Counted from the first letter of the stretch, positions 9,197 through 17,700 are shown. The stretch is DNA of 64,000 nt from Rhizobium sullae (GCF_025200715.1 NZ_CP104143.1:434001-498000); one strand, 5' to 3'. The notes: generated by a model not told the origin, from the sequence alone. A program made the numbers and translations.

Positions 9197-10558
9197 ATGA
9201 AGTCGGTGGACATACCCTTCTTGCCTGTGAGCCAGAACGAGCTACAGGCCATGGCTTACACCGATCCGCTGACCGGGCTCGGCAACCGACACCGCATGCG
9301 CGACAGGGTCACCCAGATTTCCACCGAACGCGCGAGCGATCCGGCGCCGTTCACCGTCGGCATCGCCAACCTCGATTCTTTCAAGCCGATCAATGACCTC
9401 TTCGGTTCTGCAGCCGGCGACGAAATTCTCTGCCAGGTGGCTCATCGCCTCAAGGCATGTATTCCGGACGGTGCACTGGTCACCCGCCACGACGGTGACG
9501 AATTCGCTTTTGTGCTGCCGCTGATCTTCGAGCGCGCGAGTGCTGAAAAGTTCGGCCAAATGATCCGCGAGGTCTTGTCTGCGCCCTATGATCTCGGCGA
9601 CCGCAATGTCCGGCTTTCCTCCTCCTTCGGCTTTGCGATCTACCCTTTTGCCGGCGCAGAATTCGATGAGCTTCTGAAAAGCGCTGAAACCGCTCTCTAT
9701 CGTTCCAAACGCCGCGGCCGCAGCCAGATTACCGTCTATTCGAGCGAGATCGCGCAGGAGATGAAGCGCGCGACGCAACTCGAGCAGGCGCTCCGAAATG
9801 CCATCATCTCGGACGCCATCGATGTGCATTTCCAGCCGATCGTCTCCCTGTCGAATAGTCAGGTCGTCGGTTTTGAGGCCTTGGCACGCTGGAACGATCC
9901 TGATCTCGGTTTCGTTTCGCCGGGCGTCTTCGTGCCGCTTGCCGAAGAACGCGGCTTTATCGACGCGCTGTCGGAAACCTTGCTTCGGAAGGCGGCGGAG
10001 GCAGCACTCTCCTGGCCCCGCGAACTGTTCCTGTCCTTCAACTTGTCCTCCGCGCAGCTCATGGATCCCGGCACGAGCAGTAACGTGCTCTCCATCCTCG
10101 GCCGCGTCGGATTCGATCCGCACCGGCTGGAGCTGGAAATCACCGAAACGGCCGTCATGAGCTCTGCCGACACCGCCCACCGCATCCTTTCCGATCTGCG
10201 GCAGGCGGGCGTGCGCATCTCGCTCGACGATTTCGGCACCGGTCAATCGAGCCTCGGGCGCCTGCGCGACTTCATCTTCGACAAGGTGAAGATCGACCGC
10301 GCCTTCGTCTCGCGCATCAATTCCGATCGCGCCTCCGAGCATATCATCAAGGCGATCCTGACGATGTGCGAGGGGCTCGATCTCGAAGTGGTTGCCGAGG
10401 GCATCGAAGATTATTCGGAGGCCGTGAAGCTGCGGTCGCTCGGTTGCGGCATGGGGCAGGGCTACCATTTCGGCAAGCCTGCAGACAGTATCGCGACGTT
10501 GCGCTTCCTCCACGAGAACTATTACGATGCGACCGCGATCGATCGCGTGCCGGCCTGA
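9197..10558 (+). CDS. GGDEF-EAL domain c-di-GMP protein
   Basis: This soluble 453-residue protein has an N-terminal GGDEF domain (DPLTGLGNRHRM near residue 25) and a C-terminal EAL phosphodiesterase domain. The GGDEF signature reads R97-H-D-G-D-E-F103, so the first Gly is replaced by Asp. The EAL motif E227-A228-L229 is intact, as are ITETAVM, the DDFGTG loop and KIDRAFV, which carry the metal ligands and general base. Net phosphodiesterase activity is therefore likely, with the GGDEF domain either weak or acting as a GTP sensor. No N-terminal sensor or transmembrane helix is present, so input may come from the PAS/receiver protein encoded just upstream. Confidence 0.9.
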   Translation: MKSVDIPFLPVSQNELQAMAYTDPLTGLGNRHRMRDRVTQISTERASDPAPFTVGIANLDSFKPINDLFGSAAGDEILCQVAHRLKACIPDGALVTRHDGDEFAFVLPLIFERASAEKFGQMIREVLSAPYDLGDRNVRLSSSFGFAIYPFAGAEFDELLKSAETALYRSKRRGRSQITVYSSEIAQEMKRATQLEQALRNAIISDAIDVHFQPIVSLSNSQVVGFEALARWNDPDLGFVSPGVFVPLAEERGFIDALSETLLRKAAEAALSWPRELFLSFNLSSAQLMDPGTSSNVLSILGRVGFDPHRLELEITETAVMSSADTAHRILSDLRQAGVRISLDDFGTGQSSLGRLRDFIFDKVKIDRAFVSRINSDRASEHIIKAILTMCEGLDLEVVAEGIEDYSEAVKLRSLGCGMGQGYHFGKPADSIATLRFLHENYYDATAIDRVPA

Positions 10559-10675
10559 AACCTGCGCAAGGCATGCAATTCATCCTGCCCGCGCCATGAT
10601 GCTTGTTCAAGCATCTGACACTGATGTCCATGCGGCAATCTACGACGCCTCGCGCTTTTACTCTCTATAGAAAAC

Positions 10676-10702
10676 GGCGGCGCCCAACTGGGCACCGCCG
10701 CC
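10676..10702 (-). terminator. intrinsic terminator of the PRC-barrel gene
   Basis: A GC-rich inverted repeat (GGCGGCGCCCA, a short loop, TGGGCACCGCCGCC, with one mismatch) lies just past the stop of the - strand PRC-barrel gene. Read on the - strand, it is followed by a short T-run (GTTTTC). It may also limit read-through from the converging GGDEF-EAL gene. Confidence 0.65.
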
Positions 10703-10725
10703 TACGCTATACTCACCGCGCGGGA

Positions 10726-11337
10726 TTACTTATTGGTCGAACCCGTAGCGGTCGGGTCTGACGGCATCGTGCCCGAAGGCGCCGGAGCCCTTTCAGCAGC
10801 CAGGGCCTGCAGGGTCTTGAATTCGGGAGCGGCCTTCAGAGAGTCTACCGTTTCGGAGGTCGTCAGCTTAAGGCTGCCGTCCTGAGTGTTCTGGGCAACG
10901 GTGATCTTGTCCATCGGCACTGCGACGTTCTTTTCGCCGAGACCAATGAAGCCGCCAACACCAATCACAGCAGCAACCAAGCCGCCATCTTTCTTCATGA
11001 TCAGGTCGTTGACGCTACCGATGCTTTCGTTCTGGCCGCTATAGACAGACTGGCCAATATAGGAATTGGCGCTGATCTGGTCCGGACCCTGTTCTGTCAG
11101 GTATCCGCCAGCACCTGCCTGCGCCGTATCTGTCGTTGGGGCCGGGGCCGGAGCCTGGGCCTCGTTACCAGCCGGAGCGGTTGCATTCGGCATCTTTGGT
11201 GCTGCCGGGTCGGCCGGAGCCGTCTGGGTTGCATCGGGGGTGGCCGGCTGCGGTGCGGTCTGCGAGAACGCCGCCGGCGCGAAAGCCGTGGCAAACAAGG
11301 CGCCAGCGGCAACGGTCGTCAGAAGTTTGCGTGTCAT
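10726..11337 (-). CDS. exported PRC-barrel domain protein
   Basis: This 203-residue protein begins with a clear Sec signal peptide (MTRKLL, then an Ala-rich core, cleavage near AAFSQ). A low-complexity Ala/Pro/Thr/Gln linker of about 60 residues follows. The rest is a single PRC-barrel domain (SVYSGQNESIGSVNDLIMKK, then LVAAVIGVGGFIGLGEKNVA, then PMDKITV). PRC-barrels of this type are common in rhizobial periplasmic proteins linked to envelope or stress responses, but no biochemical role is known. The start is fixed by the signal peptide and an upstream AAAGGTAGG; a longer ORF upstream lacks support. It is monocistronic, with a terminator behind it. Confidence 0.85.
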   Translation of the reverse strand: MTRKLLTTVAAGALFATAFAPAAFSQTAPQPATPDATQTAPADPAAPKMPNATAPAGNEAQAPAPAPTTDTAQAGAGGYLTEQGPDQISANSYIGQSVYSGQNESIGSVNDLIMKKDGGLVAAVIGVGGFIGLGEKNVAVPMDKITVAQNTQDGSLKLTTSETVDSLKAAPEFKTLQALAAERAPAPSGTMPSDPTATGSTNK

Positions 11338-11523
11338 TTCGAACCTACCTTTGTGTTCCTCGAGTGGTCTTAAGCGCGGCCGCCGGTTCTGTTCTTGGCG
11401 TCTTTTTCCGTGCCGGTTCAAAAGGAAAATGACTGGATAGGCTTTTGGTTCCGGGAATAGACACCGAAAATCGCGCGATCTTCACGGAATTTTTATCGAT
11501 ATGCGTGTGATTTTGGCGGCTGC

Positions 11524-11566
11524 AACGAATACGGCGCGCTTCCGCCGGAAACGCGCCGTATTCGTT
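11524..11566 (-). terminator. long perfect stem-loop after the sugar operon
   Basis: A perfect 15-bp inverted repeat (AACGAATACGGCGCG at 11524-11538 and its complement at 11552-11566, 13-base loop) lies 13 bp beyond the stop of the SMP-30 gene. It is the probable 3' end of the SDR-dgoK-dgoA-SMP30 transcript. There is no strong T-run, so it could instead be an RNA-stabilising structure. Confidence 0.6.
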
Positions 11567-11579
11567 GAAGATTTGCTTT

Positions 11580-12467
11580 TCAGAGCACGTAGACCGGGTC
11601 GAAAACGCCCTTAACCGTCACGCCAAGCTCCAGCAGCGCACCGGCCTGCGGCTGCGATGAGCGCGCGGTGTCGTCGAGCCCTTCCCAGGCGGTCGTCACT
11701 GCCAGCCGGTCCGCATTGACGCCGATGAAGGCCGGACAGGAGGGCTGTGCGGCAGGAACCTTGTAGCGGGCGATACGCAGGCCGTCCGGGCTGTACCGGT
11801 CGACGACGCCTGCACCCCAGCGTGCATTCCAGATATAGCCGTCCGCGTCGCAGACGGAACCATCGAGGCCGCCGGGATCATCCATGCTGTCGACCATCAC
11901 GATCGGCTCGCCCGCCGGAAGCCCTGTCTGCGGATCGACCATCACGCGCATGAGGCGGCTGATGCGCGTATCCGTGTAATAGCCGATTGTGCCGTCGGGC
12001 GAGAAGCAGATTGAATTAGGAATGCTGATGCCGCTGAAGATCTTCGTCACCTTGCCGCCTGCAACGTGATAGATCGCGCCTGCCTGGCTCTCCGCCCGCT
12101 TGCTCATCGTACTGATCCAGAGTGCGCCGGATGGGTGCGTTCGGCCGTCATTCGAGCGGTTTTCCGGGTTGTCGTTTTCAAGCGCGGCATAGAAGGTCAG
12201 ATTGCCGTTGCCAATATCGCGGACGAAAAGCCCTTCTTCGGTTGCGAGCAACTGGCGCTTGTCGTCGATGCGCGCAAGCACGCTCGCCATCATCGGAAGC
12301 GGATGCATCTTCTTTTCTTCAGTGCCGAGGTTCAATTCGTGCAGTTCCTTGCCGAGGATGTTGAACCACCAGACGGTGTCGGTGTCCGGATCGTAGGTCG
12401 GGCCTTCGCCAAGTACCGAACTGGTATTGCAAAGCGTTTTGCCCTCGAACTCGTAAATCTCAGTCAT
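11580..12467 (-). CDS. SMP-30/gluconolactonase-family sugar lactonase
   Basis: This 295-residue six-bladed beta-propeller lactonase belongs to the SMP-30/LRE family. Family landmarks are present: the metal-ligand Glu in VLGEGPTYDP, Asn/Asp in NDGRTHPSGALWISTM, and Asp in GGLDGSVCDADGYIWNARWGAG. It is the last gene of a four-gene - strand operon and starts 4 bp after dgoA. Given its partners, it most likely opens a galactono-lactone produced by the SDR dehydrogenase to galactonate. The exact lactone (D-galactono-, D-fucono- or L-arabinono-) cannot be read from sequence. Confidence 0.85.
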   Translation of the reverse strand: MTEIYEFEGKTLCNTSSVLGEGPTYDPDTDTVWWFNILGKELHELNLGTEEKKMHPLPMMASVLARIDDKRQLLATEEGLFVRDIGNGNLTFYAALENDNPENRSNDGRTHPSGALWISTMSKRAESQAGAIYHVAGGKVTKIFSGISIPNSICFSPDGTIGYYTDTRISRLMRVMVDPQTGLPAGEPIVMVDSMDDPGGLDGSVCDADGYIWNARWGAGVVDRYSPDGLRIARYKVPAAQPSCPAFIGVNADRLAVTTAWEGLDDTARSSQPQAGALLELGVTVKGVFDPVYVL

Positions 12468-12471
12468 ATGC

Positions 12472-13107
12472 CTACGCTCCTACGGCTGCGTCATAGGCGT
12501 AAATGGTAGCCTTGGCGCGCTCGGCAACCTCCGCGGCCGTCATTCCGGGCATGTAAATGCTGGTGCCGAGGCCGAAGGCCAGAATGCCCGCTTTCGTGTA
12601 GTCCGCGAAATTCTTGTCGGAGACTCCGCCGACCGCCGCAATCACGAGATCGGGCGGCAGAATGGCGCGAATGGCCGTTATGCCCGAAGGTCCAAGCACG
12701 CTGGCGGGGAAGAACTTCAGGCCCGTAGCGCCTGCGCGGGCGGCGGCGAGGGCCTCGGTCGGCGTGAAGACGCCCGGCATCGAGACCATCTCGTAGCTGC
12801 GCGCGCGGATGATGACGTCAGGCTCGACATTCGGCGTGACGAGCAATTTGCCGCCGGCGTTGTGAAGGCTGTCGACGGCATCGACCGTCAGCACGGTGCC
12901 CGCGCCGATCAGGCATCCCGGCGGTGCCATTTTCGCGGCAATTTCGATCGACTTGAAGGCCTCGGGCGAATTCAGCGGGATTTCGATCGCAGTGAGGCCG
13001 TTGTCGATCAGCGCGCTGACGACGCTTTCGGTTTCCTCCGGCTTGATGCCGCGCAGAATGGCGATGAGCGGACGCTTCATGGAAGGGAAAGGGATGCGGT
13101 TGATCAT
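12472..13107 (-). CDS. dgoA: 2-dehydro-3-deoxy-6-phosphogalactonate aldolase
   Basis: This 211-residue class I KDPG/KDPGal-type aldolase splits 2-keto-3-deoxy-6-phosphogalactonate into pyruvate and glyceraldehyde 3-phosphate. Visible motifs are the AILRGIKPEE start, IEIPLNSPEA, LIGAGTVLT, VTPNVEP, and the Schiff-base lysine in ATGLKFFPA. The start ATG at 13107 has a GAGGA site and gives the family length; an upstream-extended ORF would overlap dgoK. Its location next to DgoK favours the galactonate version over the Entner-Doudoroff KDPG enzyme. It lies 10 bp downstream of dgoK. Confidence 0.9.
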   Translation of the reverse strand: MINRIPFPSMKRPLIAILRGIKPEETESVVSALIDNGLTAIEIPLNSPEAFKSIEIAAKMAPPGCLIGAGTVLTVDAVDSLHNAGGKLLVTPNVEPDVIIRARSYEMVSMPGVFTPTEALAAARAGATGLKFFPASVLGPSGITAIRAILPPDLVIAAVGGVSDKNFADYTKAGILAFGLGTSIYMPGMTAAEVAERAKATIYAYDAAVGA

Positions 13108-13117
13108 GAGAAATTCC

Positions 13118-14035
13118 TCAATTCGGCCAGATGGCTTCGGCAGCGGCCGAAAGCCCGCGGCGCACGGCCGTGTCGGCATCGATGGCGGTGTATTTTACAG
13201 ATAGGAACTTGAAGGCCGTTTCATAAAGGCCCTGGAGGTGGCCCGAAGCGACGAGCGTGACAGGCGTGTCGTTCGGAGCATCGGAAAGCGCGCCGGCGAT
13301 TTCGAGACCGATCAGTGTGCCGGAAATCCTTGCCTGCGCACCGGCCGCTGTCAGTCCGTGAAGAAGCTGGCCCGAGCGTGCGGTAAAGAGAAGGTTGGAC
13401 GCAATGGCAGGCTGCCTAAAAGCGGCCGAAACCGCTGCCTTGAAGGCGGAATTGCCCGCCTGAGCCTCGTCGGCGCCCGCAACGGCATGCGACAGGATCG
13501 TATGCTTGCTGATCGCGTCGAAGAGTTCGCCGGTCATGAAGGTCGAAAACCCGATCACTTCGCCATCCTGGACATGAACCCATTTCGAGTGCGTGCCTGG
13601 CATGCAGACGGCCTGCAATCCCTTGCTGTCGGGGCCAAGTGCGCCGAGCAATTGCGTTTCCTCTCCGCGCATGACGTCGGGCGATGCCTTGTCGCGCTGG
13701 GCAAGGCCGGGGAGGATACGGACATCCCGGCTTTGGCCCGGAACGGAAACGGCGCCGGCGAGGATCGAAGAAATCGAGGCGGGCACGTCGATATAGCCCG
13801 CCTCGATCCAGCCCTGCTTGGCGCCGACCATGCCGCAGGCGATGACGGGCACGTTTTCGGGCACCGAGAGTGCGGCGAGATGCGACGCCAGCACATCGGC
13901 AAAGCCGGACTTGGCCGCCGTTGTCATGCCGTCGCCGCTGCGGCGCTCGCCAAGAACGCTGCCGTCCTTACCGATCAGCCAGAGCCTGAAACTGCTCGTA
14001 CCCCAATCCACCGCGACATAAGCGGGATTTGCCAT
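13118..14035 (-). CDS. dgoK: 2-dehydro-3-deoxygalactonokinase
   Basis: DgoK phosphorylates 2-keto-3-deoxygalactonate at C6, the step before the DgoA aldolase. The 305-residue protein has the ASKHA-fold N-terminus VAVDWGTSSFRLWL, the phosphate-binding GMVGAKQGW stretch, and the family motif VCMPGTHSKWVHV. Its ATG overlaps the stop codon of the preceding SDR gene by one base (TGATG), a sign of translational coupling. The long upstream extension of the frame lies inside the SDR gene and is not used. Confidence 0.92.
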   Translation of the reverse strand: MANPAYVAVDWGTSSFRLWLIGKDGSVLGERRSGDGMTTAAKSGFADVLASHLAALSVPENVPVIACGMVGAKQGWIEAGYIDVPASISSILAGAVSVPGQSRDVRILPGLAQRDKASPDVMRGEETQLLGALGPDSKGLQAVCMPGTHSKWVHVQDGEVIGFSTFMTGELFDAISKHTILSHAVAGADEAQAGNSAFKAAVSAAFRQPAIASNLLFTARSGQLLHGLTAAGAQARISGTLIGLEIAGALSDAPNDTPVTLVASGHLQGLYETAFKFLSVKYTAIDADTAVRRGLSAAAEAIWPN

Positions 14036-14805
14036 CAGAAAATGCCTCCATCGACAATCAAGGACTGCGCCGTCACCGCGGTCGCGCAGTCGGATGCAAG
14101 AAACAGACACGGACCGACGATCGCATCGGCATGCAGGACCTTCTTGAGGCATTGCCGCTTGATGGTCTGCGCAATGCCCTCTTCGGTCAGCCAGAGCTTC
14201 ATCTGCCGTTCGGTCACGATCATGCCTGGCAGGATGCAGTTGACGCGGATATTGTCCGGACCAAGTTTGCCCGCCAGGCTCTTGGTGAGACCGATCACGC
14301 CGGCCTTGGCAGTGGAATAGGCCGGAAAATCCGGCATGTTCAGGAGAAATGCGATCGATGACATGTTGATGATCGCGCCGCCGCCTGCCGCCCGCATGGA
14401 AGGCGCGACAGCTTGGGCGGTGAAGAAGACATGGCGGAGGTTCGTCGCTTGGTTGTTGTCCCAGTATTCTTCGGTGACTGCGTCGAAATCATGCCGGTCG
14501 TCCCAGGCCGCATTGTTGACGAGCACAGTGATCGGTCCCGATTGTGCGACCACGGCATCAACGGTCTGCCGGATCGCGCCGATATCGCGAAGGTCGGCCT
14601 TGAAGAAATGCACAGGATGCTCGCAATCGCGGGAGAGCCGCATCGCGAGTTCCCGGCTTTCCGTTTCGGCGATGTCGATGAAGGAAACCTTCGCACCCTG
14701 CCGGGCGAAGCCCTCGACGATCGCCGCACCGATGCCGGCGCCGCCGCCCGTTACGAGCACGCTACGATCCGTGAATTCCGGAAACTGCGCGACTACACCG
14801 CTCAC
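14035..14805 (-). CDS. SDR-family sugar dehydrogenase (likely galactose dehydrogenase)
   Basis: This classical short-chain dehydrogenase of about 256 residues has the Rossmann motif TGGGAGIG, the NNAA motif, a catalytic Ser in MSSIAF, and YSTAK (Tyr-x-x-x-Lys). The C-terminus ends in the usual DGG. The start is set at the GTG at 14805 because GGAGAG lies 4-5 bp before it; an in-frame TTG at 14817 is the alternative. It is the first gene of the operon with DgoK, DgoA and an SMP-30 lactonase, so oxidation of D-galactose or a similar aldose to its lactone is the best guess. The substrate is inferred from context only. Confidence 0.82.
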   Translation of the reverse strand: MSGVVAQFPEFTDRSVLVTGGGAGIGAAIVEGFARQGAKVSFIDIAETESRELAMRLSRDCEHPVHFFKADLRDIGAIRQTVDAVVAQSGPITVLVNNAAWDDRHDFDAVTEEYWDNNQATNLRHVFFTAQAVAPSMRAAGGGAIINMSSIAFLLNMPDFPAYSTAKAGVIGLTKSLAGKLGPDNIRVNCILPGMIVTERQMKLWLTEEGIAQTIKRQCLKKVLHADAIVGPCLFLASDCATAVTAQSLIVDGGIF

Positions 14806-14818
14806 GGTACTCTCCAAT

Positions 14819-14835
14819 GTTCCGTTATTTGGAAC
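14819..14835. promoter_or_regulatory. probable IclR-type operator
   Basis: The dyad GTTCC-N7-GGAAC lies in the 97-bp divergent gap between the SDR operon and the iclR-like gene. A second shorter dyad, GGA-ATTA-TCC, sits at 14851-14860. TTCC/GGAA-armed palindromes are typical IclR-family sites, and the position suits control of both transcripts. This is inference from symmetry and context; no binding data were used. Confidence 0.45.
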
Positions 14836-14902
14836 TCAATTTGACTATGTGGAATTATCCGATTACGCTGCCAGCTGTGTCAAGGCCGACGGTAGGCAAT
14901 CA

Positions 14903-15697
14903 ATGGCTCTACGAAAAGATATATCGAGAGAAAATGAAACGGGGACCTTGGGCAAGGCGATAGCGCTACTCGACCTCGTGACGCATGCCGAACGTCCCCT
15001 GCGCTTTACCGATATTCTTGCTCTCGCCGGCCAGCCGCGCGGCACGTTGCACCGCCAACTCGGCCATCTCGTCGAAGAAGGGCTCCTGGAATTCGACGCC
15101 GACGGACGCTATGCGCCGGGCTTGCGGCTTCTCGATCTCGCATCGCGAAGCTGGGCGAAGAACGAATTCCGGCTGATTACCGAACCGCATCTCAGGCATC
15201 TGCAGCAGATGAGCGGCGAGACCGTCCATCTTGGCGTTCTGCGCGGAGCCTCTATCATCTACCTCGACAAGATCGAAGGTCAGCAGTCTGTCCGCATGTA
15301 TTCGCAGATCGGCAACGCCTCGCCCGTCTATTGCACCGGCGTCGGCAAGGCTGCTCTTTCGGTTTTGCCGGACGATGCGCTGGAAGCGCTGGTGCGACGG
15401 CTCTCCTTCGATAGCTTCACGCCGCAGACCCTAGTTTCGGCCGAGGCATTGCTGGCCGAAGTGACGATAATCCGCAAAACCGGCTTCGCCTTCGACCGCG
15501 AGGAGCACGAGCCAGGTATCCGCTGCATCGCGGCGCCAATCGGGATGGAGGATGGAAGCTTTACCGGCGGCGTTTCGATCACCGGTCCGGCCTACAGGCT
15601 GACGATCGAGCGTCTCGAGGAATGGGCGATCCCCATAAAGCAGGCTGCGGCATGCATCGCGGATGCGATGCGCGTCCGTCTCGGCCCGCGCCGATAG
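14903..15697 (+). CDS. IclR-family transcriptional regulator
   Basis: This 264-residue protein has an N-terminal winged helix-turn-helix (GTLGKAIALLDLV, then RFTDILALAGQPRGTLHRQL) and a C-terminal IclR effector domain (RLLDLASRSW, YLDKIEGQQSV, VYCTGVGKAALS, EEHEPGIRCIAAPI). The ATG at 14903 gives the usual short N-terminal arm; the longer frame upstream runs antisense through the SDR gene. It is divergent from the galactonate-type operon and is the obvious candidate for its regulator, responding to a sugar acid intermediate. IclR regulators can activate or repress, and the direction is not evident. Confidence 0.9.
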   Translation: MALRKDISRENETGTLGKAIALLDLVTHAERPLRFTDILALAGQPRGTLHRQLGHLVEEGLLEFDADGRYAPGLRLLDLASRSWAKNEFRLITEPHLRHLQQMSGETVHLGVLRGASIIYLDKIEGQQSVRMYSQIGNASPVYCTGVGKAALSVLPDDALEALVRRLSFDSFTPQTLVSAEALLAEVTIIRKTGFAFDREEHEPGIRCIAAPIGMEDGSFTGGVSITGPAYRLTIERLEEWAIPIKQAAACIADAMRVRLGPRR

Positions 15698-15930
15698 CAG
15701 CCTACGTGACGATGCATTCGGGTGGACGCTTTCACAGAGCACGCTTATGATGCGTGCGATATTGAGATTTGGCTGCGAATCACGCCAACTGCGGTAGTTT
15801 GTTAAATCGTATAGTCTCTTCGGCCATTGTATTTCGGCCAGGTTGTTTTTTATTTCATGCGGGCGCGTTTGGCTTGCGGGCACAAATTGATCTGAAACGG
15901 CGCCGCCGCTCTTGAGAAGACGAAAAGTAG

Positions 15931-16662
15931 ATGACAGCACTGTCACGGGCATCTTTCGATGCAGATGGATATATTCAGGAAATTGCGGGTCTGAAGACCC
16001 AGTTCGACATCTTCCGCTTCATGAAGCGCGTGACGGAAGCTTGCCGGAGCAGGGCGTTCATGGTCCTCAACTTGCCACCGGTCACGTCATTCGAACTCCA
16101 AAGTGCGACGGTGATCACCAGTTGGCCGGCCGAGCTCCTGTCGCTTTACGATCAGGAAAACCTGCTGGCGAACAGCCCTGTCATACGCCGTCTGCGCACG
16201 TCGTCGGTTCCCTTTTTCGTCGACGTCACCAAGGGCCATCGGCGGGACGACGGCAAGACTTCAACGGCCGTGACGCTTTTCGAGCGCTTCAAGATGATGC
16301 GTTGCGCGTTTTTCCCGACACACGAGCCATCAGGCATGCGGGGTGCGGTCTCGTTCGCGGGCGATCGCGAACCCTTCGCGCCCGAGGAGATGCGGGACCT
16401 TTTCTATATCTCTATCCATGTCTTCGACAGGCTCGCCGAAATCCGCAGCCTCGATACACGCATGACGGATGCGCTGACGGATCGCGAAATCGATTGCCTG
16501 AACTGGACGGCGGCAGGAAAGACCAGTGCCGAAATCGCCGATATCCTCAATCTCTCGGAGCATACCGTCAATCACTACCTGAATCGCGCAACGAAGAAGC
16601 TCGACACGGTCAACCGGACGCAGGCCGTCGCCAAGGCGCTGCGCATCGGCATCATCAAGTGA
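15931..16662 (+). CDS. LuxR-family regulator with degenerate autoinducer pocket
   Basis: This 243-residue protein has an N-terminal autoinducer-binding-like domain (about 10-165) and a C-terminal LuxR helix-turn-helix (LTDREIDCLNWTAAGKTSAE, then LSEHTVNHYLNRATKKL). Aligning the pocket by eye with TraR, Tyr61 is kept (Y73), but Trp57 is Leu (L69) and the acyl-homoserine-lactone-binding Asp70 is Ser (S82). No luxI-type synthase occurs in the window. It is best described as a LuxR solo that probably senses something other than a canonical AHL. The 233-bp gap upstream shows no other gene. Confidence 0.85.
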   Translation: MTALSRASFDADGYIQEIAGLKTQFDIFRFMKRVTEACRSRAFMVLNLPPVTSFELQSATVITSWPAELLSLYDQENLLANSPVIRRLRTSSVPFFVDVTKGHRRDDGKTSTAVTLFERFKMMRCAFFPTHEPSGMRGAVSFAGDREPFAPEEMRDLFYISIHVFDRLAEIRSLDTRMTDALTDREIDCLNWTAAGKTSAEIADILNLSEHTVNHYLNRATKKLDTVNRTQAVAKALRIGIIK

Positions 16663-16725
16663 CCCTGCTGAAAATATTGGCAGTTTGGCTCAAAAGATGA
16701 GCAGGGTTGCTTCCTTCATTCGTTG

Positions 16726-17700
16726 CTATTCTCGGTCGCTTTCCAGCGCGTCGCCCCAATTCGCCCGTCGCGCCCATTTGAAGGTGGCGCCATCGCGTTT
16801 GGAGAAGGTGCGCTCGCCGGCCGTTCCGTCGCTTTGACAGAGCTTCAGTCTGATCACCCCGCCCGGGCCCTGAGGCGGCGCGATGATGCGGGCCTGGGGA
16901 GCCTCGTCTGCCAAACGGCTTGCGGCGATGAAGATATATTTTTCGTCCTCCCACGGCACGTCCGCATCCTTGACCAGCCGGTGCATTTTCGAACGGGCGA
17001 CGCGGCGTGAAAAATGACACCAATCCGGCCGCGTGAGAGGACAGTCCGTTGCATGCGGGCAGGGTGCTACCAGGTGCGCCCCTTTTGAGAGCAGCAGATC
17101 ACGCGCCGTGAGAATACGGTCCCAGCCGGCCGGTGTTCCGGGTTCGATGATGACGAGCGTGTCTAGCGTCAGCGCCCAGAGCTTGTCGATCGACGCGGCG
17201 ATCTGATGCGGCTCTATCTCATCGAGCACATAGGCGATGGTGACAAGATCGGCGGGCGCGATTTTCGGCAACGCCTTGATAAGATTGCCATCCAGCCAAT
17301 CTGTCTGGAGGTCGAGCCTCTCCGAGAGTTTTCTTCCGACGTCGCGGATTGCGTCGCTTGCCTCCACCATCACGGCGCTTTTGATCTCCGGCCAGCAGCC
17401 AGCGGCGGCCCAGAGTGCCGAGCCTGGACCAGCCCCGACATCCACGAAATGCTCAGGCGCGAAATCGGGCCGGACTTCCGAAATCATTTCATAGGCGGCG
17501 CGGATCGCGGCATATGTGGCGGGCAGCCGTGCGGCGAGATAAGCCTTGGCTGCAAGACCGTCGCTGATGTGGAAGCTGCCGTCGCGCAGTTCCTGGCGAT
17601 AACGGCTGGAAAGGCGTGCTGCGGCGCGCTTCAGCCCGTCGAGCGGCTGGCCCTCCAGCATCTCCTCTACCTGTTCGCGCAATATTCTTGGCAATTCCAT
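16726..17700 (-). CDS. Rsm22-like small ribosomal subunit methyltransferase family protein
   Basis: This 324-residue protein matches the Rsm22/mitochondrial small-subunit assembly family. It has a SAM-binding motif VDVGAGPGSALWAAA near residue 85, the acidic loop IAYVLDEIE, and a C-terminal metal-binding set of cysteines in CPHATDCPL and DWCHFSRR. Members are thought to act on ribosome small-subunit assembly, and recent work on the family points to an Fe-S-dependent scaffold role, so methyltransferase activity should not be assumed. The start ATG gives the usual MELP N-terminus. It is a single gene on the - strand. Confidence 0.85.
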   Translation of the reverse strand: MELPRILREQVEEMLEGQPLDGLKRAAARLSSRYRQELRDGSFHISDGLAAKAYLAARLPATYAAIRAAYEMISEVRPDFAPEHFVDVGAGPGSALWAAAGCWPEIKSAVMVEASDAIRDVGRKLSERLDLQTDWLDGNLIKALPKIAPADLVTIAYVLDEIEPHQIAASIDKLWALTLDTLVIIEPGTPAGWDRILTARDLLLSKGAHLVAPCPHATDCPLTRPDWCHFSRRVARSKMHRLVKDADVPWEDEKYIFIAASRLADEAPQARIIAPPQGPGGVIRLKLCQSDGTAGERTFSKRDGATFKWARRANWGDALESDRE

